Below, one piece after another: positions 1 through 7,869 of a stretch of 13,614 nt of DNA. The stretch spans positions 123,098-136,711 of the forward strand of contig NVXO02000006.1 in NCBI GenBank assembly GCA_002733945.2, in the 5' to 3' direction. The stretch's first letter is position 1. Every line of letters begins with the position of its first letter. The DNA comes from Sulfurimonas sp. (GTDB lineage: Bacteria; Campylobacterota; Campylobacteria; Campylobacterales; Sulfurimonadaceae). Made by a program: the position numbers and the translations under genes. The notes under the pieces are model-generated. The model did not search any database and was not told the DNA's origin. It worked only from the letters and a program-made list of their open reading frames with translations.

Positions 1-859
1 TCTAGTTTTTAATGATTTTCATGTTATTTGTGATGATTTTTCTAAAAAATTTCCATTTTCTTGTTTAGAATTTGATGGTATTTTAGGATACAACCTATTT
101 CAAAACCTCATCTTAGAAATTAACTATGAGAATAGAAACATAACTATAAGTGATAGACCAGTAAATAAAGAAGGTTATATCACTTCAAAACTTTTAACTC
201 TAAAGGGTGGTGCACCTGCATTTACAATGCAAGTTGGGAAGAGAACACTAGTAGTTGGAATTGATACAGGAAAGAATGATGGTTTGATGTTAGGCGATAA
301 AAAGTTTCTAAACTACTGTGTACAAAAGAAGTTACAAAGGCAAAGAACAACAGGAGTCTTTTCAAGTAGTTTTAGTGGACTTAATCAACATAGTTTTATC
401 GATACATACTTACTTGAAAATATAAAGATTATAAATAAAATAAGCGTTAGTTCATTTCCTATTTCGTATGAAGAAAATGCCCAAAACATTGCAGGAAATG
501 CTTTTTTGAAATACTTTCATATCATTATAGATTTTGTTAGAAAACAAGTTTATTTAAAAAAGACATATATAGAAATAAAAGAAGATTTTCTAAAAAGTTT
601 TGGTTTTTTAACATTTTGGAACGAAGAAAAGAAGCTTTATATTTCAGCTATAATTGAGAATTCTCCAGCATATAAGTCAAGGTTAAAAATTGGTGATAAG
701 ATTTTGTCTATCAATGATTTAGACACTCTAAGTTTCTCACAAAAAGATTATTGTGAGTTTTCACTTTTAGCAAAAAAGAGTCTTTTTCACAATACTGACT
801 CAGTAAAGATTACTATCAAAAGAGATACTAAACTTATACAAGTACCTCTTTACTTATGA
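1..859 (+). CDS. Aspartyl protease-like protein with C-terminal PDZ domain (5' partial)
   Basis: The reading frame is open from base 2, so the ATG at 227 is an internal methionine and the real start lies left of the window; 285 codons are visible. The first visible part carries DGILGYNLF followed by an I-x-Y strand, typical of the end of the first lobe of retropepsin-like aspartyl proteases. A second-lobe Asp-Thr-Gly (VVGIDTGKND) follows at visible residues 88-90, with Lys where Ala is usual. The last ~95 residues form a PDZ domain (GFLTF, ENSPAYKSRLKIGDKILSIN). The first catalytic Asp and any signal peptide are outside the window, so activity and location cannot be judged. The family call is from motifs. 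The TGA stop overlaps the convergent nitrate reductase gene by 6 bases, leaving no room for a terminator between them. Its function here is unknown. Confidence 0.75.
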   Translation, partial: LVFNDFHVICDDFSKKFPFSCLEFDGILGYNLFQNLILEINYENRNITISDRPVNKEGYITSKLLTLKGGAPAFTMQVGKRTLVVGIDTGKNDGLMLGDKKFLNYCVQKKLQRQRTTGVFSSSFSGLNQHSFIDTYLLENIKIINKISVSSFPISYEENAQNIAGNAFLKYFHIIIDFVRKQVYLKKTYIEIKEDFLKSFGFLTFWNEEKKLYISAIIENSPAYKSRLKIGDKILSINDLDTLSFSQKDYCEFSLLAKKSLFHNTDSVKITIKRDTKLIQVPLYL

Positions 860-3148
860 TGTTTTAAACTCTTTTTCTTTAAAAGCCACACCTTCATAGG
901 CACTCTTTTTATGTGCTATCGCTCCACTTATCTCTGTCTCTTGTATAACTAGACCCTCAGGAACTTTTTGTGAGTGAAGTTGAATAGCCGTCTGTTTAAA
1001 GTTTGGCTCTCCTGATTTTGGACAGAAACTATCATTTGTTAAAGTGTTGATAAGTTGTTCGTTAAAGTGAAAAGGTACAAAAACACTTCCCTCTCTCACA
1101 CTTCCCGTTACACGAACGATCACATCATTTATACGACCACGAGCAGAAGACAGACTCATTCTATCACCACTTTTGACTTTGAGTTTAACTGCATCTTTAG
1201 GACTCACATCAACCCAAGCTTCTGGTGCTAAGTCATTAAGTATGGCTATAGTTTTTGTTTTTGTACGAGTATGCCACTGCTCAACTGTTCTTCCCGTATT
1301 GAGTATTACAGGGAATTCACCACTTACAGCTTCCGCCATTGGAAACCAATCTGCACAGATAAGTTTTGCTTTTTGGTCTGGTGTTCTAAAAGGAATATCA
1401 CTAGAGTAGAGTCTTTTTGTGCCAAGTGGTCTCTCTTCATTACAAGGCCACTGAATACCACCCTCTTTTTCAATCAACTCATAAGTGATACCAGAGTAGT
1501 CACAAAGTTGTCCTTTTGAAACCTTTTTCCACTCAGTAAAAGCATCTTCTGGTTTACTCCAAGAAGGAAATAGCATCTCATTTACACCCTCAAAGTATTT
1601 TGAAAACTCTAAGACAATATCAAAATCACTTTTTGAATCAGCTAAAGGTTCTACGGCTTTGTTCGCTCTGTTACAGCGACGTTCGCTGTTTGTATACACA
1701 CCCTCTTTTTCACCCCAAGTTGCAGCTGAAAAAACCACATCAGCTATCTCAGCTGTATCACTTAAAAAAGCATCTTGAACAACAAGCATATCTAACTTTG
1801 CAAAAGTCTTTCTCAGTTTTTCTTGATTTACAAAAGATACTAATGGATTTGTAGCCGTAATCCAAAGTGCTTTTATCTCTCCTCTGTCTATGGCATCTAT
1901 AATGTCAGCATATTTATATCCACGAGATGTAGGGACTATCTCCTCAGGTACATTTACAATACTTGCATACTCTTTGAGTGCAGCTTCGTCACCAAAGTTT
2001 CTATATCCTGGTAAAGAAGAGGTAAAGCCTGTCTCCCTAGTTCCCATCGCATTACACTGTCCTGTAATACTAAAAGGACCAGTACCCTCTCTACCGATAT
2101 GACCAGTAAGTAAGTGTAGATTAATAATAGCACTTACAGTATCTGTTCCCATAAAAGACTGGTTTACACCCATAGTCCATGCTGATAAAACTGCATCTTG
2201 TGATACAAATTCACGAGCCAGTTCATAAAGAGTTTTTACATCTATGCCTGTTATGTTTGCCACTTCTTGTGGTGGATAATCTTGAAGATGCTTTTTGAGT
2301 TCTTTATAACCATTTGTATTTGCTTTTATATAACCTTCATCTTCCCAGCCCTGCTCCATTATGATATATGCAAGTCCATTATAAAGAGCTAAGTCTGTTC
2401 TTGGTTTTATGGGTACATATAGGTCAGCCATCTGAGAAGTTTTACTAGCCCTTGGGTCTATCACTATCACTTTTTTAGTTGCTTTTTTGTTTTTGTTTAT
2501 ATGTAGTGTAAGAATTGGGTGGTTATCTGCGATATTTGCACCGATAAGAAAAATTGTATCAGCATGTTGAAAATCTTCATACGAGGATACTGGTCCATCA
2601 CTCCCAAGAGATTGTTTGTACCCCATAACAGCTGAAGCCATACATAAAGTAGTATTTCCATCATAGTTATTTGTACCAAGACCAAGCTGTACAAACTTTC
2701 CTAGAGTATAGAACTCTTCTGTTAAAAGTTGTCCTGTACCTATTACGGCAACAGCTTTATTTCCATGCTCTTTTTGAATTTTTTTAAAACTATCACTAAC
2801 AGTAGTAAAAACCTCATCCCAAGAACTTTTTTGTAGTTTACCATCGCGTTTTATAAGTGGTGCTAGAATTCTATTTGATGAGTTTATCATCTGATGCTCA
2901 GAGAGACCTTTAGGGCAAAGTGTTCCCATATTCACATCATGTTTTGGGTCCCCTTTTGTATAAACAGCCTTACCATTTTTCACACCGATATAAAGCCCAC
3001 ACCCTACACCACAGTAACCACAAGTAGAGTACACCCACTTATCTGGTTTGTTTGCATCACTTATCATACCAAAAGTATCATCGTGAGAAAGTTTATACTT
3101 CTTCTCTTTTATATCAAAACCTAAAAAATCTTTTATCTTTGCTATCAT
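854..3148 (-). CDS. nasC: Cytoplasmic nitrate reductase catalytic subunit, Nas/NarB type
   Basis: A molybdopterin oxidoreductase of the Nap/Nas branch that reduces nitrate to nitrite, presumably for assimilation. At the N-terminus Cys43, Cys46, Cys50 and Cys78 (C-x2-C-x3-C-x27-C) bind one [4Fe-4S] cluster, and Lys80 follows in CPKG. Cys169 in TTLCMASA is the expected molybdenum ligand, as in NapA and Nas enzymes. GQCNAMGTRETG (363-374) and the C-terminal GRTVEQWHTRTKT are family signatures of bis-MGD nitrate reductases. The 764-aa length fits Nas/NarB. No twin-arginine signal precedes the cluster motif, so the enzyme should stay in the cytoplasm, which argues against periplasmic NapA. No extra [2Fe-2S] or flavin domain is fused. 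The start shares ATGA with the stop of the upstream ferredoxin/anchor gene (4-base overlap) and has AGGA about nine bases before it, implying translational coupling. The nitrate assignment is strengthened by the divergent narK. Confidence 0.9.
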   Translation of the reverse strand: MIAKIKDFLGFDIKEKKYKLSHDDTFGMISDANKPDKWVYSTCGYCGVGCGLYIGVKNGKAVYTKGDPKHDVNMGTLCPKGLSEHQMINSSNRILAPLIKRDGKLQKSSWDEVFTTVSDSFKKIQKEHGNKAVAVIGTGQLLTEEFYTLGKFVQLGLGTNNYDGNTTLCMASAVMGYKQSLGSDGPVSSYEDFQHADTIFLIGANIADNHPILTLHINKNKKATKKVIVIDPRASKTSQMADLYVPIKPRTDLALYNGLAYIIMEQGWEDEGYIKANTNGYKELKKHLQDYPPQEVANITGIDVKTLYELAREFVSQDAVLSAWTMGVNQSFMGTDTVSAIINLHLLTGHIGREGTGPFSITGQCNAMGTRETGFTSSLPGYRNFGDEAALKEYASIVNVPEEIVPTSRGYKYADIIDAIDRGEIKALWITATNPLVSFVNQEKLRKTFAKLDMLVVQDAFLSDTAEIADVVFSAATWGEKEGVYTNSERRCNRANKAVEPLADSKSDFDIVLEFSKYFEGVNEMLFPSWSKPEDAFTEWKKVSKGQLCDYSGITYELIEKEGGIQWPCNEERPLGTKRLYSSDIPFRTPDQKAKLICADWFPMAEAVSGEFPVILNTGRTVEQWHTRTKTKTIAILNDLAPEAWVDVSPKDAVKLKVKSGDRMSLSSARGRINDVIVRVTGSVREGSVFVPFHFNEQLINTLTNDSFCPKSGEPNFKQTAIQLHSQKVPEGLVIQETEISGAIAHKKSAYEGVAFKEKEFKTS

Positions 3149-4713
3149 CGTTGTTTTCCTACAAAAAATCCACCTGCCATACTAAGAGGAACAACAGTTG
3201 TATAAAATAAAAACCTATCACTGAGTTCACTAACAAGACTTATAGCAAGTGCTAAGAACATCACCAGTGATGCAAGTCCAAACGATCCACTTCCTGCAAA
3301 TACTAGTGCTAGTAAAGGGAGGAGAACGCCTGCAAGAACTAAACTTATAATACGTCCTACTTTCACATTTAAGAAGTTCTCATTTAAGAGTCTTTTTGTG
3401 CGTTGGAGTTGATACTGATTTTCTTTTATAGTATCAAGGCTTCTTGTATCCTCATATGTAAAGAAAAGTTGTGCCAATGCGCCAAGCATACCCATAGCGA
3501 TAAGTGGAATAACAACATCACTTAGACTGAGTAGCGAACTAACAAAGGCTAGTAAAAATATACCCACATAAGCCACACCAAAAAACTTTAAGTTAGTTGT
3601 AAATCTATCCCATGAAGGACGAGCTCTTATACGATATATCATCGCTTGTGCATAAATACCGTAAATACCAACAACTAAAGTAAGTGCTTCAATAGTCAAA
3701 CGCAGTGTCGTATTTACTTCAAAAAAGTATAAAGCGACAACCCCACCCATTAAACCAGTAAAAGCTCCAAGTGCTGCAGCTTCACGAGACAACCATGACC
3801 TTTTAATATTTTTCATAGCAGTCAGTGCTAAAAATGGACGCCCTAAGTGTAGTGCAGAAAGTGGTAAACCTAAGACTGCTGGTAACATTACTAAAAGTGC
3901 CATAATCCAGTTTGTTGATTCAAAACCAAAAAGGCTCATTGCATCACCTAAGAAAAGGGCTAAGAATCCACCAAGTGAGATTTGAGTTAGTACTGTCATA
4001 AAAACTAAAGGCAACTCTTTATGAGCAGGATTAAGTATATGTTCATCTACCTCTTTCATATCCTCTGGTAAATTATCAGGAAGTGTATAACGAGTTGTAG
4101 AGTTAGTAATTCTAGCGTCCGGTAAAAATGGCATATTACCCTCTTCATCTATCTTCTCATCTAACCACTCTTGTATATTTACAGCTTCTATTTCTATAGC
4201 ACCTGCTGGACAAGCCTGCACACAAGCAGGAGATTGTCCAACATCGAGACGTTCATGACACATATGACATTTTGTAACGATATTTCTCTCTTCGTGAAAC
4301 ACAGGAACTCCATACGGACAGTTCCAAGTACAGTACTGACACCCTATACATGTATCATCATCGTGGATAACGATACCTGTCTCTTCTATCTTTATATAAG
4401 ACTCAGTAGGACAACCGATAAGACACTCTGGGTCTACACAGTGGTTACAAGACATTGAGTTTAGCATCTGAGTAAACGCAGGAAACTCTCCACCTTCTAC
4501 TTCTCCAACTCTTCGCCATTTTATATCTGCTGGGTTATTGTTTTGCTCATTACAAGCCACTTCACAACAACGACATCCAACACAGGCAACAGCATCAAAA
4601 TGAAATCTATACTGCTCACCTTCTTTAAGTGCAGGTATGTCAATACCGTAAGAGCCGCACTGCATTCCGGTATCTGCTTTGTGGTCTATAAAACTCTCTA
4701 GTGGGGTTTGCAT
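3145..4713 (-). CDS. Fused four-cluster ferredoxin / DmsC-type membrane anchor, electron donor to the nitrate reductase
   Basis: 522 aa, equivalent to DmsB joined to DmsC. Residues ~35-175 carry four [4Fe-4S] ligand sets: C44/C47/C50/C54, C89/C92/C97/C101, C122/C125/C128/C132 and C149/C152/C164/C168. After a linker rich in acidic residues and prolines, residues ~235-518 form eight or nine membrane segments. LHLGRPF contains His289, which aligns with E. coli DmsC His65, a residue implicated in menaquinol binding; ELSDRFLFY near the end is also DmsC-like. The likely role is to oxidise quinol and pass electrons to the nitrate reductase encoded next. There is no Tat signal. Loops after TM2, TM4 and TM6 are rich in Lys/Arg (KNIKRSWLSR; RIRARPSWDR; QRTKRLLNENFLNVKVGR) while the odd loops are not, so the N-terminus is predicted inside, opposite to E. 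coli DmsC. The reading frame is intact, so this is a fusion and not a frameshift artefact. Confidence 0.88.
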   Translation of the reverse strand: MQTPLESFIDHKADTGMQCGSYGIDIPALKEGEQYRFHFDAVACVGCRCCEVACNEQNNNPADIKWRRVGEVEGGEFPAFTQMLNSMSCNHCVDPECLIGCPTESYIKIEETGIVIHDDDTCIGCQYCTWNCPYGVPVFHEERNIVTKCHMCHERLDVGQSPACVQACPAGAIEIEAVNIQEWLDEKIDEEGNMPFLPDARITNSTTRYTLPDNLPEDMKEVDEHILNPAHKELPLVFMTVLTQISLGGFLALFLGDAMSLFGFESTNWIMALLVMLPAVLGLPLSALHLGRPFLALTAMKNIKRSWLSREAAALGAFTGLMGGVVALYFFEVNTTLRLTIEALTLVVGIYGIYAQAMIYRIRARPSWDRFTTNLKFFGVAYVGIFLLAFVSSLLSLSDVVIPLIAMGMLGALAQLFFTYEDTRSLDTIKENQYQLQRTKRLLNENFLNVKVGRIISLVLAGVLLPLLALVFAGSGSFGLASLVMFLALAISLVSELSDRFLFYTTVVPLSMAGGFFVGKQR

Positions 4714-4748
4714 TTTCTCTTTTCTCTTTTTATCTTTAAGTTATTTTT

Positions 4749-4754
4749 ATTATA
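4749..4754 (-). promoter_or_regulatory. Candidate -10 box for the ferredoxin/DmsC-reductase operon
   Basis: On the minus strand this reads TATAAT exactly, in the context CTGTATAATA. It would start transcription near 4742, giving a leader of about 29 bases before the ATG at 4713. The leader is purine-rich (GAGAAAAGAGAAA) just before the start and has no strong Shine-Dalgarno. No clear -35 box is seen, which is common in Campylobacterota. Confidence 0.55.
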
Positions 4755-4807
4755 CAGAAATTATCTGGTGTTTGAGTCTTTGGCATGAACTATTTTTAAG
4801 CAACAAG

Positions 4808-4822
4808 AAAGATTAAATCTTT
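4808..4822. repeat. 15-bp palindrome, candidate operator
   Basis: AAAGATTAAATCTTT has two perfectly complementary 7-base arms around one central A. It sits between the divergent promoters, about 73 bases upstream of the proposed reductase start site and 111 upstream of the proposed narK start site. Symmetry and position fit a dimeric regulator site, but palindromes of this kind also arise by chance in AT-rich DNA, and I do not recognise the motif as that of a named regulator. Confidence 0.4.
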
Positions 4823-4913
4823 ACAAATCCAAGTGGCATGGTTACAACTCGATTATAAGTTCTAATGAGCGATTTTTAATCACATATAGATAAGTAACTC
4901 TTCTAATTTATAT

Positions 4914-4940
4914 TATAATCACACTATAAATAGTTAGGAG
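4914..4940 (+). promoter_or_regulatory. Candidate -10 box and ribosome binding site of narK
   Basis: TATAAT at 4914-4919 is a consensus -10, predicting a transcript start near 4926 and a leader of about 21 bases. AGGAG at 4936-4940 lies six bases before the ATG at 4947, a strong Shine-Dalgarno that fixes the narK start. No good -35 match is visible around 4891-4897. Confidence 0.6.
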
Positions 4941-4946
4941 ATTTTA

Positions 4947-6227
4947 ATGGCGTTATTTAGTAAACTCAAAGGGCAAGGTCATGCACCTACACTCTTTTCG
5001 GCCTTCATATATTTTGATTTAAGTTTTATGATTTGGACAATTTTAGGTCCTCTCTCTTCTGAAATAGTAGAGTCATTTGCTATGCAAGGTTTTATCATGT
5101 CCACAAGCCAAAAAGCAACTCTTCTTTCATTACCTATCCTCTCTGGTGCACTTCTACGCATAGTTCTTGGATTTAGTGTAGATAAATTTGGTGCTAAAAG
5201 GACAGCCTTAACATCACAGTTTATAGTTATTCTCTCTTTATTACTTGTTTACTTTTTAGGTGAGTCTATTACATATAATCAACTTCTCGGTGTCGCTTTA
5301 ACCTTAGGTTTTGCAGGTGCGTCATTTGCAGTTGCTCTTCCTCAAGCGGGTCAGTGGTATCCACCAAAACTTCAAGGTCTTGTTCTTGGAATTGCGGGAG
5401 CTGCATACTTTGGTGTAGTTATGGGTTTTATCTTTTCTCCAAAAATCGCTCAGTACTATGGATGGCAGTCCGTATTTTTAGTAGCTGCAGGACTTGCCAT
5501 AATACTTTTCATAGCTTATGCAATTTTAGCAAAAGATGCACCTGCCGATGTTTATAAGACAAACCCAAAAAAGTTAAAAGACTACCTCAAGCTTTTAAAA
5601 GACACAGACACATGGTGGTTTAACCTCTTTTATGCCGTTAGTTTTGGTGGATTTGTAGGATTTGGAGTCTTTTTAAAACTCTACCTTACAGACACATATT
5701 CGGATGAGATGGCAGAGATAGGGCTCTCCTGGTTTGCAGAAGATAACATTAAAGTAATGGCTGGATATTTTGGAGCTTTATGTATATTTGCAGGAACAAT
5801 TCTTCGCCCAATTGGTGGAAGTATCGCGGATAAGATAGGAGGCATAAAAGCTCTTTATATCTTCTTTAGCATAGTGACTGTTATGGTTATCATAAATGCA
5901 GTTGTTACTCTTCCTTTTTCCCTCGTAATTATTGTCTTTTTTATCACAATGGCAAATCTTGGAATGGCAAATGGTGCAGTTTTTCAACTTGTACCACAAC
6001 GCTTTGGAAAAGACATAGGTGTAATGGTTGGAATTGTTGGGGCCGCTGGTGGACTTGGTGGAACAGCACTTATTAAAACTCTTGGTTATTCTAAAGATAC
6101 ATATGATGGCTATATGGTTGGATTTTTAATCTTTGCAGGTGTTACGCTTATCGCAATTGCAGGTCTTAGTTTTGTTAAAACAAGATGGAGAACTACATGG
6201 GGTATCTCTGCTGGTGGTAGAATATAA
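4947..6227 (+). CDS. narK: NarK/NasA-type nitrate/nitrite transporter (major facilitator superfamily)
   Basis: 426 aa with about twelve hydrophobic segments; an inner-membrane carrier that most likely imports nitrate for the divergently encoded reductase. The substrate-binding arginines of the NNP family are visible: Arg71 in TM2 (ALLRIVLG) and Arg287 in TM8 (TILRPIGG). MFS loop motifs follow each (FSVDKFGAKR and GSIADKIGG). Glycine-rich GIAGAAYFGVVMG (TM5) and GIVGAAGGLGG (TM11) correspond to the nitrate signature regions, though TM5 has Tyr-Phe where the family often has Gly-Asn. Membrane segments run almost to the end and no regulatory domain is fused. The start is set by AGGAG six bases upstream. 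The next gene starts four bases after the stop, so the two are cotranscribed. Nitrite transport or exchange cannot be excluded from sequence, but the cytoplasmic reductase favours import. Confidence 0.9.
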   Translation: MALFSKLKGQGHAPTLFSAFIYFDLSFMIWTILGPLSSEIVESFAMQGFIMSTSQKATLLSLPILSGALLRIVLGFSVDKFGAKRTALTSQFIVILSLLLVYFLGESITYNQLLGVALTLGFAGASFAVALPQAGQWYPPKLQGLVLGIAGAAYFGVVMGFIFSPKIAQYYGWQSVFLVAAGLAIILFIAYAILAKDAPADVYKTNPKKLKDYLKLLKDTDTWWFNLFYAVSFGGFVGFGVFLKLYLTDTYSDEMAEIGLSWFAEDNIKVMAGYFGALCIFAGTILRPIGGSIADKIGGIKALYIFFSIVTVMVIINAVVTLPFSLVIIVFFITMANLGMANGAVFQLVPQRFGKDIGVMVGIVGAAGGLGGTALIKTLGYSKDTYDGYMVGFLIFAGVTLIAIAGLSFVKTRWRTTWGISAGGRI

Positions 6228-6231
6228 GGCA

Positions 6232-7869
6232 ATGAATGCAACTAACATAAAATACACCGGTTTTTCACTTGCAAAACGAAAGGAACTAACCGGAGATGAT
6301 TTTTATGATGTAAAAACTATTGGTGATGTAACAATAGCCGTTGTATGTGACGGTGTTGGAAGTGCTGCAGAGGGTGCTGCTGCTGCAAAACGAACAACAA
6401 CACACCTCATGAACAACTTCAAAATCCGTCCAAAATCTTGGAGTATTGAAAAGTCTATAAAAACTTTTATTGCATCTATTAATTCTATTTTGTATCAAGA
6501 GTCCCAAGTAAATTATGAATCAAGTGAACTTGTTACTACTCTAACAATAGTTGTAATTCAAGGTAACCGTTTATATGGAGCAAATGTAGGCGACAGTCGT
6601 GTTTACCTCTACAGAGACTCTAAACTTAACCAACTCTCAACTGACCACACTATGGATGAGCCTGGTTTTGAGAATGTACTTACACAAGCTATGGGTATAG
6701 ATGCTAGTGTTGAGCCTTATTACTTTGAGAACATCATAGAAAAAGATGATAAAATCCTTCTTTGCAGTGATGGCCTTTACAATGTTTTACCAACAACAGA
6801 ACTCACTCAATGCATGAATCTTGAAGCCCATTCTTTAGTAAGAAAAGCAAGTAAACTAACAGAGGACAATCTTCCTGATGATACTACTGCAGTTGTAATT
6901 AGCATACTAAAAGCTGATGAACTTAATACTCTCAAACAACAAAACCTTGATATCCCTCAAATACTTAAAGAGGGTCAAATCATAGATGGTTATACACTTA
7001 CAAGAGCTTTAATTCAAAATGAAAGAACATGGTTAGTCCATAAAAAAACAAAAAATTATGTTTTAAAATTTGCGCCAATAAATGCACTTGAGGATGAAAC
7101 AAGTTTAGATATTTTTGTTAAAGAAGCTTGGAATGCAAAACGCCTGAAGGCTGATTTTTTTCCAAAAGCAGTTATTCCTAAAAATCGTTCCGCACGTTAT
7201 TATGTGATGCAACATTTTAAAGGCGAAGATCTTGATGCCTACCTTAGTCATAAACATATAACTATAGATGACTCTATAGAACTAGCAAACACACTTTTAA
7301 AGATGTCTCAATACTTAGTAAGATATGATCTTATTCATGGCGACATTAAACCTCCTAATATTATGATAGCCAAAGATAGTGATGAGAACCTTGAGTTTAA
7401 AATCATTGATTTTGGAAGTATAACTGATATTTTTTCTTGTGATTCTAAAGCAGGAACACCAAGCTATTTAGCACCTGAGCGTTTTTTAGGGGATGCGATA
7501 AGTGAGACCACTGAAATCTTCTCTATCGGTGTCACCCTCTATCTCTCACTTACTGAAAAATATCCTTATGGAGAGATAGAACCTTTTCAAAATCCAAGTT
7601 TTAAAGAAGCAAAACCTGCGAGTTTTTATAATAAAAACATTCCAAATTGGCTTGACAGTATCATTATGCGTTCTATTGCCATAGACAAAGATGAGCGTTA
7701 TTCACACTACTCAGAGATGAACTTTGAGTTACATAATCCAACAAAAGTAAAACCATACTTTATTAAAAGTGCTTCCTTGATAGAAAAATCACCACTTCTT
7801 TTTTACAAAATAGCCTTTAGTAGTATGACTTTTATAAACTTTTTACTTTTATACTTGTTACTTAAGTAG
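6232..7869 (+). CDS. Bifunctional PP2C-type phosphatase / Ser-Thr protein kinase with C-terminal membrane anchor
   Basis: 545 aa. Residues ~1-228 are a PP2C phosphatase with the metal-binding acidic residues in place: GDDF (Asp23), VCDGVG (Asp40), NVGDSRVY (119-125), LCSDGLY (Asp180) and DDTTAVV (216-222). Residues ~250-505 are a protein kinase: VLKF (Lys279), HGDIKPPN (catalytic Asp371, Asn376), DFG (393-395) and APE (415-417). The usual glycine-rich ATP loop is degenerate (RALIQNERTWLVHK). Residues ~522-544 form one membrane segment, leaving both enzymes in the cytoplasm. I chose ATG 6232, four bases after the narK stop, with AAGG just before it; an in-frame ATG at 6133 would add 33 residues encoded inside narK with no domain sense. 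Kinase/phosphatase genes next to nitrate transporters are known in other proteobacteria, such as the Pseudomonas aeruginosa nasA region. The target is unknown; the transporter or reductase is a guess. Confidence 0.88.
   Translation: MNATNIKYTGFSLAKRKELTGDDFYDVKTIGDVTIAVVCDGVGSAAEGAAAAKRTTTHLMNNFKIRPKSWSIEKSIKTFIASINSILYQESQVNYESSELVTTLTIVVIQGNRLYGANVGDSRVYLYRDSKLNQLSTDHTMDEPGFENVLTQAMGIDASVEPYYFENIIEKDDKILLCSDGLYNVLPTTELTQCMNLEAHSLVRKASKLTEDNLPDDTTAVVISILKADELNTLKQQNLDIPQILKEGQIIDGYTLTRALIQNERTWLVHKKTKNYVLKFAPINALEDETSLDIFVKEAWNAKRLKADFFPKAVIPKNRSARYYVMQHFKGEDLDAYLSHKHITIDDSIELANTLLKMSQYLVRYDLIHGDIKPPNIMIAKDSDENLEFKIIDFGSITDIFSCDSKAGTPSYLAPERFLGDAISETTEIFSIGVTLYLSLTEKYPYGEIEPFQNPSFKEAKPASFYNKNIPNWLDSIIMRSIAIDKDERYSHYSEMNFELHNPTKVKPYFIKSASLIEKSPLLFYKIAFSSMTFINFLLLYLLLK

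Larger units (their letters stand above)
4714..4946. promoter_or_regulatory. Divergent control region of the nitrate cluster
   Basis: These 233 AT-rich bases separate the reductase operon (left) from the transporter operon (right). They hold a promoter candidate for each side, a 15-bp perfect palindrome (4808-4822), two TGGCATG direct repeats (4781-4787 and 4834-4840), and two TAATCACA copies (4877-4884 and 4916-4923), the second lying on the narK -10. No ORF of note is seen. Shared regulation of uptake and reduction is an inference from the arrangement. Confidence 0.7.

Noticed and set aside
227..229. ATG at 227 as the start of the PDZ protein
   Set aside because: The same frame is open back to base 2 and encodes conserved aspartyl protease-lobe sequence, so the gene is cut by the window edge.
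1173..3124. Several short open frames on the + strand across the nitrate reductase gene
   Set aside because: They lie wholly inside a well-supported gene on the other strand, show no recognisable domains and have no convincing start signals.
854..3148. Periplasmic NapA
   Set aside because: There is no twin-arginine signal before the cluster motif, no napB/G/H/D neighbours, and the partner is a DmsC-type fusion next to narK.
4781..4858. Sigma-54 promoters, because TGGCATG resembles the -24 element
   Set aside because: Neither copy has the GC-containing -12 element at the right spacing (ATTTT after the first, CAACT after the second).
6133..6231. In-frame ATG at 6133 that would extend the kinase/phosphatase by 33 residues inside narK
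   Set aside because: The extension is encoded within the narK frame's end, has no domain sense and no Shine-Dalgarno, while ATG 6232 sits four bases after the narK stop with AAGG before it.
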